DNA of 64,000 nucleotides, taken from contig NZ_FRCX01000006.1 in assembly GCF_900143065.1 (NCBI RefSeq), positions 310,001-374,000 of the forward strand. Direction: 5' to 3'. The stretch comes from Duganella sacchari. Its GTDB lineage: Bacteria; Pseudomonadota; Gammaproteobacteria; Burkholderiales; Burkholderiaceae_D. The translations under genes and the position numbers were made by a program. A model generated the notes under the pieces. The model was not told the origin of the DNA. It was given only the letters and a program-made list of their open reading frames with translations, and ran no database searches. This document shows positions 43,374-52,889 of this stretch, piece after piece (positions within the stretch are counted from its first letter, which is position 1; each line of letters begins with the position of its first letter).

Positions 43374-44208
43374 CGGCGAACTGGATTTCGGCGACCCGGC
43401 GGCGGAGCGCAAGCGGCGCCTGGCGCCGCCCGTGGTGCAGCCTCCCGCTGTGCCATTGGCCGCCGCGCCGCTGGCTGCACGCAAGGCCGTTGGCGCGGCG
43501 GCAGGCATCGCCGTGCATGTGGCGGGGCTGGACTGGCAAGCGATTGCCGACGAACTCAATGTGCACGGCTACGCCATCCTGCCCGGCATGCTGACCGCCG
43601 ACGAATGCGCGGCGATGGCGGCGCAGTACGCGCAGCCGCAGCTGTTCCGCAGCCGCGTGGTGATGGCGCAGCATGGCTTCGGCCGTGGCGAATACCAATA
43701 CTTCCGCTATCCGCTGCCATCAACGATTGCGGCGTTGCGGCAAGCGCTGTATGGACCGCTGGCCGCCATCGCCAACCGCTGGCATGAGCTCATGGAGCTG
43801 CCCGCGCGTTTCCCGGCCGAGCATAACGAGTTCCTGGCGCGCTGCCACGCGGCGGGCCAGCAGCGTCCGACGCCGCTGCTGCTGGAATATACGGCGGGCG
43901 ACTACAACTGCCTGCATCAGGACCTGTATGGCGAGCACGTGTTCCCGTTGCAGGCCGCCGTGCTGCTGAGCCAACCAGGCAAGGATTTCGAAGGCGGGGA
44001 GTTTGTGCTGACCGAACAGCGGCCGCGCATGCAGTCGCGGGTGGAAGTGGTGCCGCTCAAGCGCGGCGACATGGTGATCTTTGCCGTCCACCAGCGTCCG
44101 GTGCAAGGCACGCGCGGCGTCTACCGCGTCAACCTGCGGCATGGCGTGAGCCGGCTGCGCGCCGGCGCGCGTCACACCCTAGGCATCATCTTTCACGACG
44201 CCACCTAA
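43366..44208 (+). CDS. 2OG-Fe(II) oxygenase coupled to ada
   Basis: 280 residues. The double-stranded beta-helix shows the iron ligands HxD in YNCLHQDLYGEHVFPLQ, the distal His in IFAVHQRPVQGTRGVYR and a 2OG-binding Arg in VNLRHGVSRL. The first 60 residues are Pro/Ala-rich and variable. The sequence belongs to the 2OG-Fe(II) oxygenase group annotated near ada in many betaproteobacteria, not to classical AlkB. Translational coupling to ada suggests oxidative demethylation of alkylated bases (inference). Confidence 0.85.
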   Translation: MSNGELDFGDPAAERKRRLAPPVVQPPAVPLAAAPLAARKAVGAAAGIAVHVAGLDWQAIADELNVHGYAILPGMLTADECAAMAAQYAQPQLFRSRVVMAQHGFGRGEYQYFRYPLPSTIAALRQALYGPLAAIANRWHELMELPARFPAEHNEFLARCHAAGQQRPTPLLLEYTAGDYNCLHQDLYGEHVFPLQAAVLLSQPGKDFEGGEFVLTEQRPRMQSRVEVVPLKRGDMVIFAVHQRPVQGTRGVYRVNLRHGVSRLRAGARHTLGIIFHDAT

Positions 44209-44296
44209 AAGTTCGGGGTCAGTGCCGACATTCGGACACGGGCTCAGCTGCACGCAGTTGAGCCCGTGTCCGAATGTCGGCACTGACCCCGAACTT
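44209..44296. repeat. 88-bp perfect palindrome (38-bp arms) filling a convergent gap
   Basis: Arms 44209-44246 and 44259-44296 are exact reverse complements around a 12-base loop that can itself pair (CTGC/GCAG). It starts with AAGTTCGGGGTCAGTGCCGA. It lies exactly between the stop codons of the oxygenase and msbA genes, the latter using its last two bases. It has no T-run. It looks like a dispersed intergenic palindrome that may act as a bidirectional transcription stop. Confidence 0.9.
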
Positions 44297-46133
44297 AGGT
44301 TTGAACGCTTTTCTGCGTTTGATAGAGGCGGGCGTAGATGCCGTTCTGCGCCAGCAGCGCGTCGTGGGTGCCGGCTTCGGCGATGCGGCCACGGTCCAGC
44401 ACCACGATGCGGTCGGCGTTTTCAATGGTCGACAGGCGGTGGGCGATGACCACTGTGGTGCGGCCTTTCATCAGCACTTCCAGCGCCGCCTGCACCAGGC
44501 GTTCCGATTCCGTGTCCAGCGCGCTGGTGGCTTCGTCCAGGATCAGGATGGGCGCGTTCTTGTACAGGGCGCGCGCAATCGCCAGGCGCTGGCGCTGGCC
44601 GCCTGACAGGCGCAGGCCGTTTTCGCCCACCGGCGTATGGTAGCCATCCGGCTGGCGTTCGATGAATTCATGGGCATGGGCGGCGCGGGCCGCCGCAATC
44701 ACGCGCTCCATCGATGGCGCCGGATCACCGTAAGCGATGTTGGCGGCCAGCGTGTCGTTGAACAGCACCACGTCCTGCGACACCAGCGCGATTTGCTGGC
44801 GCAACGAGGTCATGGTGTAGTCGCGCAGGTCGACGCCGTCCAGCTGGATGCTGCCGCCACTGACGTCGTAGAAGCGCGGCAGCAGGCCGGCCAAGGTGGT
44901 CTTGCCGCTGCCCGAGCTGCCGACCAGCGCCACTGTTTCGCCAGCGGTGATCTCCAGCGACACGTGGTCCAGCGCCGGACGCGCATCCGGGTCCAGCGTT
45001 GCGCCATCGATGCCACGGTAGTGGAAACTCACGTCCTGCACCGACAGACGGCCTTCGGCGCGCGCGATGATTTTTTTGCCTTGGTCGGCCTCCGACTCCA
45101 GGTCGATCAGGCCATACACGGATTCCGCCGCCGCCAGGCCGCGCTGCATCGGTTCGTTAATCTTGGTCAGGTTCTTGATCGGCGACTGCATCGCCATCAG
45201 CGAGGACATGAACGCCACGAAGGCGCCCGGCGACAGCGCCCCCGCCTGCGCGCGCAGCAGCGCAAAGTAGATCACCGACGACAGCGTAATCCCGATCAGC
45301 AGCATGATGATGCCGGAGTTGAGCGCCGACGTGGCCGCGTGCTTGACCGCCAGCTGGCGATTCAGCTTGACCACGCCGTCGAAACGGTTCTGCTCATATT
45401 TCTGGCCGCCGAAGATCTTCACCACGCGCTGGCCGCTGATGCTTTCGTCGAGCACATTGGTCAGGTCGCCCATGGCCGCCTGCGCGCTCTTGCTCAATTT
45501 GCGCATGCGGCGGCCGGCAAAGGTGACGATGGCCGCCACCAGCGGCAGCAGGCCAAGGCAGAACACCGCCAGTTGCCAGTCGATGGTGAACAGCGTGACC
45601 AGGTAGCCGACCGTGGCCACCGAGTCGCGCATGGCGACGTTGACCACGGTGATCACGGCCTGCGCCACCTGGGCCGCATCGAAGGCCACGCGCGACAGCG
45701 TGGTGCCGGTGGAGGACTGGTCGAAATAGCCGTTCGGCAGGCGCATGATGCGGGCGAACATGACTTCACGCAGATTGGCCTGCACCCGGCTGCTCAGCCA
45801 CGCGGCGCCGTATTCGCCGGCAAAGCTGGAGACCATGCGCATCACGGCCAGGCCGAAGATCACGGCCGGGATGGTCCACAGCGCGGCCTTGCCGGGATCT
45901 CGCGGCAGCAAGTGGCTCAGGGTGTCCTGCACGAAGGCCAGGATGCCGGTGGCCGGCGCCTTGGGACCGAGGGTGTGCGACGGCGCCAGCGCGTCCACGA
46001 CGTTTTGCAGTTGGCGGATCAGCAGCACGTCGGTGGCGGCGGCCATACCGACCGCCAGCATGGTGACGAGGGCGATCCACGCGTAGGGGCGGAATTCTTT
46101 GGCAAGACGGAAGTAGAGTAGGCGACTGGACAC
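44295..46133 (-). CDS. msbA: MsbA-like lipid A ABC exporter (fused TMD-NBD)
   Basis: 612 residues. Six-helix membrane domain (about 15-330) with NLREVMFARIMRLPNGYFDQ, then the ATPase: Walker A VALVGSSGSGKTTLAGLL, signature GLRLSGGQRQRLAIARAL, Walker B ILILDEATSALDTESE, H-loop VIAHRLSTIE. It flips lipid A core to the outer leaflet of the inner membrane. The start is a GTG at 46133 (VSSRLLYFRLAKEF); no ATG is in frame before a much longer unlikely leader. The stop codon falls in the 88-bp palindrome. Confidence 0.9.
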   Translation of the reverse strand: MSSRLLYFRLAKEFRPYAWIALVTMLAVGMAAATDVLLIRQLQNVVDALAPSHTLGPKAPATGILAFVQDTLSHLLPRDPGKAALWTIPAVIFGLAVMRMVSSFAGEYGAAWLSSRVQANLREVMFARIMRLPNGYFDQSSTGTTLSRVAFDAAQVAQAVITVVNVAMRDSVATVGYLVTLFTIDWQLAVFCLGLLPLVAAIVTFAGRRMRKLSKSAQAAMGDLTNVLDESISGQRVVKIFGGQKYEQNRFDGVVKLNRQLAVKHAATSALNSGIIMLLIGITLSSVIYFALLRAQAGALSPGAFVAFMSSLMAMQSPIKNLTKINEPMQRGLAAAESVYGLIDLESEADQGKKIIARAEGRLSVQDVSFHYRGIDGATLDPDARPALDHVSLEITAGETVALVGSSGSGKTTLAGLLPRFYDVSGGSIQLDGVDLRDYTMTSLRQQIALVSQDVVLFNDTLAANIAYGDPAPSMERVIAAARAAHAHEFIERQPDGYHTPVGENGLRLSGGQRQRLAIARALYKNAPILILDEATSALDTESERLVQAALEVLMKGRTTVVIAHRLSTIENADRIVVLDRGRIAEAGTHDALLAQNGIYARLYQTQKSVQT

Positions 46134-46211
46134 AGGACGGTTCGCAAAAGGGAATCTGTGCGCATTGTACCCGCCCGGACACCGAAATCCCCGGTTTGCA
46201 ACACTGTTCGA

Positions 46212-46239
46212 TTGACCACGGCGCAAACTTCGCTACACT
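46212..46239 (+). promoter_or_regulatory. Candidate promoter of the amidohydrolase gene
   Basis: TTGACC (46212-46217), a 16-bp spacer, TACACT (46234-46239), 30 bp upstream of the start codon. Confidence 0.55.
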
Positions 46240-46268
46240 CTGAATCTTGCTGCCGAATGGAGAACCCG

Positions 46269-47921
46269 ATGCGCACCACCCTTTTACTCGCCGCCGTGCT
46301 GGTCACGTTGCCTGCCCATGCCGACACCATCATCGACCGTGCCAACGGCTACACGCTGAACGCGGCCGGCCAGTTGCAGCGCTTTACCTCGCTGGCGTTC
46401 GATGACCTGGGCCGTATTGTGGCGGTGGGCAGCGAGGCGGAAACGGCGGCCGCGCTGCCGAAGGCGGAGCACGTCGACGTGCAGGGCAAGACCCTGCTGC
46501 CAGGCCTGATCGACGCCCACGGCCATGTATTCGAGCTGGGCGAGATCGCGTCCGGCGTCGAGCTGTTCAGCCCTACCTCGCTGAATGCGGCCGTCAAGGC
46601 GGTCGGGGAGTTCGCCCGCACCCACCCTAAAAAGGTCTGGATCATCGGCTTTGGCTGGAATCAGGAAATCTGGAAGCTGGGCCGTTTCCCCACGGCCGCC
46701 GAGCTAGATGCGGTGGTCAGCGACCGTCCCGTGCTGCTGCACCGGGTGGATGGCCATGCAGTGTGGCTGAATACCAAGGCGCTGGAGATGGCCGGCATCA
46801 CCAGAGAGACGCGTGATCCGGCGGGCGGCAAGATCGAGCGTGATGCCAGCGGCAAGCCGACCGGGGTGCTGGTCGATGCGGCCATGGAGCTGGTGAACCG
46901 CGTGGTGCCGCTGCCGACGCCGGCCGAGGCGCGCGCCACGCTGGATGTGGCGCTGGTCTCGCTGGCCAAGGTGGGCCTGACCAGCGTGCATGATGCGGGC
47001 ATCAAGGTGGTGCAGGACGATATCTACCGCGACTATGCCGACCACGGCAAGCTGACCACGCGCGTGTACGCCATGATCGGCGACACCACGGCGGATTTCG
47101 ATGAACTGTCCAAGGATGGCCCGCTCAAGTCCTACGCCAATGACGTCTACGCGCTGGCTGCGGTCAAGCTGTACTCAGACGGTGCATTGGGCAGCCGTGG
47201 CGCGGCGCTGCTGGCGCCATACACCGATATGCCGTCCACCAAGGGCCTGCTGTTCTATCCGGACGCGGAGATGCGCGCCAAGATGAACAAGGCGATGAAG
47301 GCCGGCTATCAGGTCAACATCCACGCCATCGGCGACGCCGGCAACCACCAGATCCTGGACGCCTACGCGCAGCTGCTCCCGCAGTACAAGAACGTCGAGC
47401 TGCGCCACCGTATCGAGCATGCGCAGGTGGTGACGCTGGAGGATATTCCGCGCTTCAAGCAGCTGGGCATTATCCCGTCGATGCAGCCGACCCATGCGAC
47501 CTCGGACCAGAATATGGCCGAGCAGCGCGTCGGCCATGAGCGCATCAAGGGCGCCTACGCGTGGCGCAGCTTCCTCGACCAGGGTTCGAAGATCGCCTGC
47601 GGTTCCGATTTCCCGATCGAGTCGCCGAATCCGTTTGAGGGCCTGCATGCGGCGGTCACGCGGCAGAACAATGCCGGCGTGCCGGTGGGCGGCTGGTACA
47701 AGAACCAGGCCATGAGCATGACCGAAGCCTTCCGCTGCTTCACGCTGGATGCCGCCTATGCGGCGCACCAGGAAAACGTCATCGGCTCGCTGGAGCCCGG
47801 CAAGTGGGCCGACTTTGTGGTGGTAGACCGCGACATCTTCAAGATCCCGCCTGAACAGCTGGGCAAGACGCAGGTGCTACAAACCTGGATGGGCGGGAAA
47901 AAAGTCTACGGACGTAAATAA
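46269..47921 (+). CDS. Exported amidohydrolase, YtcJ-like (amidohydrolase 3)
   Basis: 550 residues with signal peptide MRTTLLLAAVLVTLPAHA. Metal-dependent hydrolase of the amidohydrolase superfamily: LLPGLIDAHGHVFELGEI, WLNTKALEMAGI, VKLYSDGALGSRGAALL, VNIHAIGDAGNHQILDAY and ACGSDFPIESPNPFEGLHAA supply the metal His/Asp positions. C-terminal EPGKWADFVVVDRDIF. Family members act on amides or N-acyl compounds; substrate unknown. Monocistronic, with its own promoter and a strong terminator. Confidence 0.92.
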   Translation: MRTTLLLAAVLVTLPAHADTIIDRANGYTLNAAGQLQRFTSLAFDDLGRIVAVGSEAETAAALPKAEHVDVQGKTLLPGLIDAHGHVFELGEIASGVELFSPTSLNAAVKAVGEFARTHPKKVWIIGFGWNQEIWKLGRFPTAAELDAVVSDRPVLLHRVDGHAVWLNTKALEMAGITRETRDPAGGKIERDASGKPTGVLVDAAMELVNRVVPLPTPAEARATLDVALVSLAKVGLTSVHDAGIKVVQDDIYRDYADHGKLTTRVYAMIGDTTADFDELSKDGPLKSYANDVYALAAVKLYSDGALGSRGAALLAPYTDMPSTKGLLFYPDAEMRAKMNKAMKAGYQVNIHAIGDAGNHQILDAYAQLLPQYKNVELRHRIEHAQVVTLEDIPRFKQLGIIPSMQPTHATSDQNMAEQRVGHERIKGAYAWRSFLDQGSKIACGSDFPIESPNPFEGLHAAVTRQNNAGVPVGGWYKNQAMSMTEAFRCFTLDAAYAAHQENVIGSLEPGKWADFVVVDRDIFKIPPEQLGKTQVLQTWMGGKKVYGRK

Positions 47922-47951
47922 AAAAAGGGAATCCATACGGATTCCCTTTTT
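47922..47951. terminator. Bidirectional factor-independent terminator
   Basis: AAAAAGGGAATCC, four-base loop, GGATTCCCTTTTT. Serves the amidohydrolase and the convergent PEP-CTERM gene. Confidence 0.92.
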
Positions 47952-47967
47952 GCTGTGGTGCAGAAAC

Positions 47968-48501
47968 TCATTGCTTGCGGCGGCGCGACAGCATGGCCAG
48001 GATGCCCAGGCCGCCGATCATCATGCCGTAGGTGACAGGCTCTGGCACGGGCGACATCACGACATTGATGTCACCGCCATAGCTGCCGCCATTGCTGACG
48101 CCGTGCACTGTCAGCTTCAACGGGCCGGTGACTGATGCCGGCAGCAAGGTGGCAACGTTGAACGTCACGGGCCAGACCGGCAGCGCGCCGGTCAGCAGTG
48201 AAATACCATTCAAGTCGGCACCGGTGAAGGTGACGTTGGCGTAGCCCAGAAAGCTGGTATTGACCAAGGTTCCCCAGGCGGTAGAACCGGCTGATACCGG
48301 ATTGGTGAAAGTAAATACGTCCGTGAACGCTCCCAGTAGCGGCGTGTTGCCGATGGATGCAGTCCATAGATTGCCGGCCGTATTGGTTAGCGTGACGGCC
48401 CCAGGACCTTGAGGTGGCGCCGCCGCTGCGGCAGCCAGAGAAGATGCGGCCAGCATGACAGCCAGCGCCAAAGTTTGCAGGTGCAATTTCTTTTTATCCA
48501 T
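47968..48501 (-). CDS. FxDxF-type PEP-CTERM protein
   Basis: 177 residues. Signal peptide to about residue 28 (ASSLAAAAAA). The mature part carries FTDVFTFTNP, the F-x-D-x-F signature, and is otherwise small-residue beta-rich. The C-terminus is a sorting tag: VPEPVTYGMM, a hydrophobic helix and SRRRKQ. Likely exported and processed by exosortase onto the surface or into the matrix. Ribosome site AGGGGAAAG. Function unknown. Confidence 0.9.
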   Translation of the reverse strand: MDKKKLHLQTLALAVMLAASSLAAAAAAPPQGPGAVTLTNTAGNLWTASIGNTPLLGAFTDVFTFTNPVSAGSTAWGTLVNTSFLGYANVTFTGADLNGISLLTGALPVWPVTFNVATLLPASVTGPLKLTVHGVSNGGSYGGDINVVMSPVPEPVTYGMMIGGLGILAMLSRRRKQ

Positions 48502-48765
48502 TTCTTTCCCCTGTGTTACTCACTGTTAAAAAATCTCCGAAAATCACCAACAGCAAATTGACGATAGAAGCCTGCGATAACACTGTCACGCTGAATATTT
48601 TGATGAAGGTAATGTGGTGAATAGGAATTTTTAATGCAGGGGCTAAATTGTCATCTGTTTTTTTTACGAATGATTTCCTGGTGCAATTTCGTTGTGAATT
48701 AACAAATTTTGTTAATTGAAATGAAATAAAAAATTCTTGAGTAAGGGCAACAGCGCACAAACTCG
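48502..48765. other. AT-rich region between the PEP-CTERM gene and the hut promoter
   Basis: No gene. AT-rich, with TTAACAAATTTTGTTAAT, an inverted repeat at about 48697-48717, and a candidate regulatory region for both flanking genes. The left part must hold the minus-strand promoter of the PEP-CTERM gene. Confidence 0.5.
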
Positions 48766-48794
48766 TTGACTTGGTTGTCTATACAACTTATGCT
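48766..48794 (+). promoter_or_regulatory. hutU promoter with embedded HutC operator
   Basis: TTGACT (48766-48771), a 17-bp spacer, TATGCT (48789-48794). Inside the spacer GTTGTCTATACAAC (48774-48787) is a near-perfect palindrome of the HutC TTGT...ACAA type. Repressor bound there would block polymerase, which fits urocanate-inducible control by HutC. Confidence 0.75.
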
Positions 48795-48826
48795 GCGAGC
48801 ATATCAATCACGTGCAGGAGACTCCC

Positions 48827-50530
48827 ATGACCAGCCATTTAGACAGCGACCCACGTTACGACGCCACCCGCGAGATCCGCGCACCACGCGGCCCTGAGCG
48901 CACTTGCAAGACCTGGGGCGCGGAAGCGGCTTACCGCATGATCCAGAACAATCTGGACAAGGAAGTGGCGGAAAACCCCAAGCATCTGGTGGTCTATGGC
49001 GGTATCGGCCGCGCTGCACGCAACTGGGAGTGCTATGACCAGATCCTGGCGTCGCTGCGCGAGCTGGAAGAAAACCAGACCCTGCTGATTCAGTCCGGCA
49101 AGCCGGTGGGCGTGTTCCAGACCCACGAAGACGCGCCGCGCGTGCTGATCGCCAATTCCAACCTGGTGCCGAAGTGGGCGAACTGGGAGCATTTCAATGA
49201 ACTGGACCGCAAAGGCCTGTTCATGTACGGCCAGATGACGGCCGGTTCGTGGATTTACATTGGCACCCAGGGCATCGTGCAGGGCACCTTCGAGACGTTC
49301 GCAGAAGCCGGTCGCCAGCACTTCGGCGGCGACCTCAAAGGCCGCTGGGTGCTGACCGCAGGCCTGGGCGGCATGGGCGGCGCGCAGCCGCTGGCCGCGA
49401 CCATGGCCGGCGCCGTGTCGCTGACTGTCGAGTGCCAGCAAAGCAGCATTGACTTCCGCCTGCGTACCCGCTACCTGGACAAGCAGGCCGCGTCGATCGA
49501 CGAAGCGCTGGCGATGATCCAGCAGCACAAGGCCAATGGCGACGCTATTTCCATCGGCCTGCTGGGCAATGCGGCCGACGTGCTGCCGGAACTGGTCCGC
49601 CGCGCCAAGGAAGGCGGCCTGGTACCGGATATGGTGACCGACCAGACCTCGGCGCATGACCTGATCAACGGCTACCTGCCGCAAGGCTGGAGCATCGAGC
49701 AGTGGAAGGCCGCGCAGCAGGATCCGGCGCGCCATCCAGAGCTGAAGGCTGCCGCCACCGAGGGCTGCGCCGTGCACGTGCAGGCCATGCTGGACTTCCA
49801 GGCGCTGGGCGCCAAGGTGGTTGATTACGGCAACAACATCCGCCAGGTGGCGTTTGACCACGGCGTCAAGAACGCGTTTGACTTCCCTGGTTTTGTACCG
49901 GCTTACATCCGTCCGCAGTTCTGCGAAGGCCGCGGCCCGTTCCGCTGGGTGGCGCTGTCCGGCGATCCGGAAGATATCTACAAGACCGATGCCAAGATCA
50001 AGGAACTGTTCCCGCATCACGCGCAGGTACACCGCTGGCTGGACATGGCGCGCGAACGCATCGCCTTCCAGGGCCTGCCGGCGCGTATCTGCTGGCTGGG
50101 CCTGGGCGAGCGCCACATCGCCGGCCTGGCTTTCAACGAGATGGTGCGCAACGGTGAACTGAAAGCGCCAGTCGTGATCGGCCGCGACCACCTGGATACC
50201 GGCTCGGTGGCCAGCCCTAACCGCGAAACCGAAAGCATGAAGGATGGCACCGACGCCGTCTCCGACTGGCCGCTGCTGAACGCGCTGCTGAACACCGCTG
50301 GCGGCGCCACCTGGGTCTCGCTGCACCACGGTGGTGGCGTCGGCATGGGATACTCGCAGCATTCCGGCGTGGTGATCGTGGCCGATGGTACCGACGCCGC
50401 CGCCAAGCGCCTGGCGCGCGTGCTGGTCAACGACAGCGGCTCGGGCGTGATGCGTCATGCCGATGCCGGCTATGAAAGCGCCGTCGCCTGCGCCAAGCGC
50501 AATGGCCTGAACCTGCCAATGATTAAATGA
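48827..50530 (+). CDS. hutU: Urocanate hydratase
   Basis: 567 residues. Converts urocanate to imidazolone propionate using tightly bound NAD+ as electrophile. NAD-site motif [20 protein letters not shown]; the active-site region [20 protein letters not shown] contains the conserved Cys; [18 protein letters not shown] is a further hallmark. Normal length. Start at 48827 after CAGGAGACTCCC. First gene of hutUHGFDI, with the operator-bearing promoter 33 bp upstream. Confidence 0.98.
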   Translation: MTSHLDSDPRYDATREIRAPRGPERTCKTWGAEAAYRMIQNNLDKEVAENPKHLVVYGGIGRAARNWECYDQILASLRELEENQTLLIQSGKPVGVFQTHEDAPRVLIANSNLVPKWANWEHFNELDRKGLFMYGQMTAGSWIYIGTQGIVQGTFETFAEAGRQHFGGDLKGRWVLTAGLGGMGGAQPLAATMAGAVSLTVECQQSSIDFRLRTRYLDKQAASIDEALAMIQQHKANGDAISIGLLGNAADVLPELVRRAKEGGLVPDMVTDQTSAHDLINGYLPQGWSIEQWKAAQQDPARHPELKAAATEGCAVHVQAMLDFQALGAKVVDYGNNIRQVAFDHGVKNAFDFPGFVPAYIRPQFCEGRGPFRWVALSGDPEDIYKTDAKIKELFPHHAQVHRWLDMARERIAFQGLPARICWLGLGERHIAGLAFNEMVRNGELKAPVVIGRDHLDTGSVASPNRETESMKDGTDAVSDWPLLNALLNTAGGATWVSLHHGGGVGMGYSQHSGVVIVADGTDAAAKRLARVLVNDSGSGVMRHADAGYESAVACAKRNGLNLPMIK

Positions 50531-50541
50531 TTGAGAAGACT

Positions 50542-52089
50542 ATGAATGCTAATGCACTGATGTTGAAACCGGGCGCCATGACGCTCACCGAACTGCGCGC
50601 CGTATGGAATGCGCGTGGCCCGCTGTCGCTGGCGGCGGAAGCCTATCCCGTGATCGAAGCTTCGGCCGCCGCGGTGCGCGCCATCGTGACCAAGGGCGAT
50701 GCCGCCTACGGCATCAACACTGGTTTCGGCCTGCTGGCCAAGACCCGCATCCCGGACGACAAGCTGGAACAGCTGCAGCGCAACCTGATCCTGTCGCACT
50801 CGGTGGGCACGGGCGAGCTGATGTCGGATGCGGTGTGCCGCCTGATCGTGCTGATGAAGATTGGCAGCCTGGCGCGTGGCTACTCGGGCGTGCGCCCACT
50901 GATTATCGATGCGCTGATCGCGATCTACAACGCCGGCATCATGCCGGCGATTCCGGCCAAGGGTTCGGTCGGCGCATCGGGCGACCTGGCGCCGCTGTCG
51001 CACATGACGCTGGCCATCATGGGTGTGGGCCAGGTGCGTGTCAACGGCGAGCTGCAGGAAGCCGGCGCCGCACTCAAGGCCGCCGGCATCGAGCCGGTGG
51101 TACTGGCCGCCAAGGAAGGCCTGGCGCTGATTAACGGCACCCAGGTATCGACCGCACTGGCGCTGCATGGCCTGTTCATGGCCGAGCGCCTGCTGGAAGC
51201 GGGCATGGTCTCCGGCGCGCTGTCGCTGGATGCGGCCAAGGGTTCCGATTCGCCGTTCGACGCCCGCGTGCATGAAGTACGCGGCCAGCCGGGCCAGATC
51301 GCCGCCGCCTCGATTTACCGCCAGCTGGTGTCGGACAGCGCGATCCGCGCCTCGCACCTGGTGGGCGATGAGCGTGTGCAGGACCCGTACTGCCTGCGCT
51401 GCCAGCCGCAAGTCATGGGCGCCTGCTGGGACATCATCAACAACGCTTCGCGCACGCTGCTGATCGAAGCCAATGCCGTGACCGACAATCCGCTGCTGTT
51501 CAAGGACGGCGAGCTGTCGGTAGTGGTCTCGGGCGGTAACTTCCACGCCGAGCCGGTGGCGTTTGCCGCCGACACGCTGGCGCTTGCCATCGCGGAAATC
51601 GGTTCGATCTCCGAGCGCCGCATCTCGCTGCTGATCGACGCCACCCTGTCCGGCTTGCCGCCGTTCCTGGTGCGCGACCCCGGCCTGAACTCGGGCTTCA
51701 TGATCGCCCACGTCACCGCCGCCGCGCTGGCGTCGGAGAACAAGTCGATTGCGCATCCGGGCAGTGTGGACACCATCCCGACTTCGGCCAACCAGGAAGA
51801 CCACGTGAGCATGGCGACCTACGCCGCGCGCCGCCTGGACGACATGGCGCAGAATACCGCGGTCATCATCGGTATCGAACTGCTGGCTGCCGCCCAGGGC
51901 ATCGACTTCCACCGTCCGCTGAAAACCTCGCCGCATCTGGAGCATGTGCATGCGCAGCTACGCCAGAAGGTGTCGTTCTACGAGGAAGACCGCTTCTTCG
52001 CACCGGACATCGAGGCAGCCAAGGGCATGGTCATGCGCGGCGAGTTGAGCGCATCGTGCAAAGAGCTGTTCACCGCGCTGCATCCTTGA
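50542..52089 (+). CDS. hutH: Histidine ammonia-lyase
   Basis: 515 residues from the ATG at 50542, preceded by GAGAAG; an ATG at 50527 overlapping the hutU stop gives 520 residues and cannot be excluded. Removes ammonia from histidine to give urocanate. The MIO cofactor forms from Ala145-Ser146-Gly147 in [30 protein letters not shown] and [15 protein letters not shown] are conserved active-site segments. Second gene of the operon. Confidence 0.97.
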   Translation: MNANALMLKPGAMTLTELRAVWNARGPLSLAAEAYPVIEASAAAVRAIVTKGDAAYGINTGFGLLAKTRIPDDKLEQLQRNLILSHSVGTGELMSDAVCRLIVLMKIGSLARGYSGVRPLIIDALIAIYNAGIMPAIPAKGSVGASGDLAPLSHMTLAIMGVGQVRVNGELQEAGAALKAAGIEPVVLAAKEGLALINGTQVSTALALHGLFMAERLLEAGMVSGALSLDAAKGSDSPFDARVHEVRGQPGQIAAASIYRQLVSDSAIRASHLVGDERVQDPYCLRCQPQVMGACWDIINNASRTLLIEANAVTDNPLLFKDGELSVVVSGGNFHAEPVAFAADTLALAIAEIGSISERRISLLIDATLSGLPPFLVRDPGLNSGFMIAHVTAAALASENKSIAHPGSVDTIPTSANQEDHVSMATYAARRLDDMAQNTAVIIGIELLAAAQGIDFHRPLKTSPHLEHVHAQLRQKVSFYEEDRFFAPDIEAAKGMVMRGELSASCKELFTALHP

Positions 52090-52100
52090 TGGAGAACGGC

Positions 52101-52889
52101 ATGGACTATCAGTTCAAAGCAGGCAGTATTCCCTTGCTGGTGTCCATGCCGCACGTGGGCACCGATATTCCCGACGATGTGCTGGCGGCGATGACGCCGG
52201 CCGCCGTCGACAAGCAGGACACGGACTGGCATCTGGTCCGCCTGTATGAATTCCTGGGCGAGATGGGTGCATCGGTCCTGTCGGCGCGCTGGTCGCGCTA
52301 CGTGATCGACTTGAACCGTCCGCCGGAAAACACCAATCTGTATCCGGGCCAGGACACGACGGGCCTGTGCCCGGTCGATACCTTCCACCGCGAACCTTTG
52401 TACCGCGAAGGCCGCACGCCAGACCAGGCCGAGGTAGAGCGCCGCCTGCAGGCATACTGGAAGCCGTATCACAACCAGCTGCGCGCAGAGCTGGACCGCC
52501 TGCTGGCGCAGCATGGCCGCGTGGTGCTGTGGGACGCGCATTCGATCGCCTCGCACGTGCCGCGCTTCTTTGACGGCAAGCTGCCGGACCTGAATTTCGG
52601 CACGGCCGACGGCAAGAGCTGCGATGCCGGCCTGACCGATGCCATCGTGGCCGCTGCGCGCGCGGACCAGCACTACACCATTGCCGTCAACGGCCGCTTC
52701 AAGGGCGGCCATATCACGCGCTTTTACGGTGAACCGGCAAGGGGCGTGCACGCGATCCAGCTGGAGATGTGCCAGTCCACCTACATGGACGAGAATGCGC
52801 CATACGGCTACCGCGCCGACCTGGCGGCGCAGGTGCAGCCGCCGCTGCGCGCGATGATGCAGGCTGCTGCGGAATGGAGCCGCGCATGA
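52101..52889 (+). CDS. hutG: N-formylglutamate deformylase
   Basis: 262 residues. Cleaves N-formylglutamate to glutamate and formate, the last step of the five-step route. Motifs IPLLVSMPHVGTDIPDD, SRYVIDLNRPPENTNLYPG, LWDAHSIASHVPRFFDG and AIQLEMCQSTYM are of the FGase family (zinc). Start at 52101 follows GGAGAACGGC; another ATG at 52089 lacks such a site. Overlaps hutF by 4 bp. Its presence with hutF, and not the arginase-like formiminoglutamase, defines the branch. Confidence 0.95.
   Translation: MDYQFKAGSIPLLVSMPHVGTDIPDDVLAAMTPAAVDKQDTDWHLVRLYEFLGEMGASVLSARWSRYVIDLNRPPENTNLYPGQDTTGLCPVDTFHREPLYREGRTPDQAEVERRLQAYWKPYHNQLRAELDRLLAQHGRVVLWDAHSIASHVPRFFDGKLPDLNFGTADGKSCDAGLTDAIVAAARADQHYTIAVNGRFKGGHITRFYGEPARGVHAIQLEMCQSTYMDENAPYGYRADLAAQVQPPLRAMMQAAAEWSRA

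Noticed and set aside
44222-44449. Open frame beginning inside the 88-bp palindrome
   Set aside because: It runs through the palindrome and antisense to msbA with no ribosome site.
44637-46121. 494-codon plus-strand frame opposite msbA
   Set aside because: Same kind of antisense shadow; msbA motifs are complete on the minus strand.
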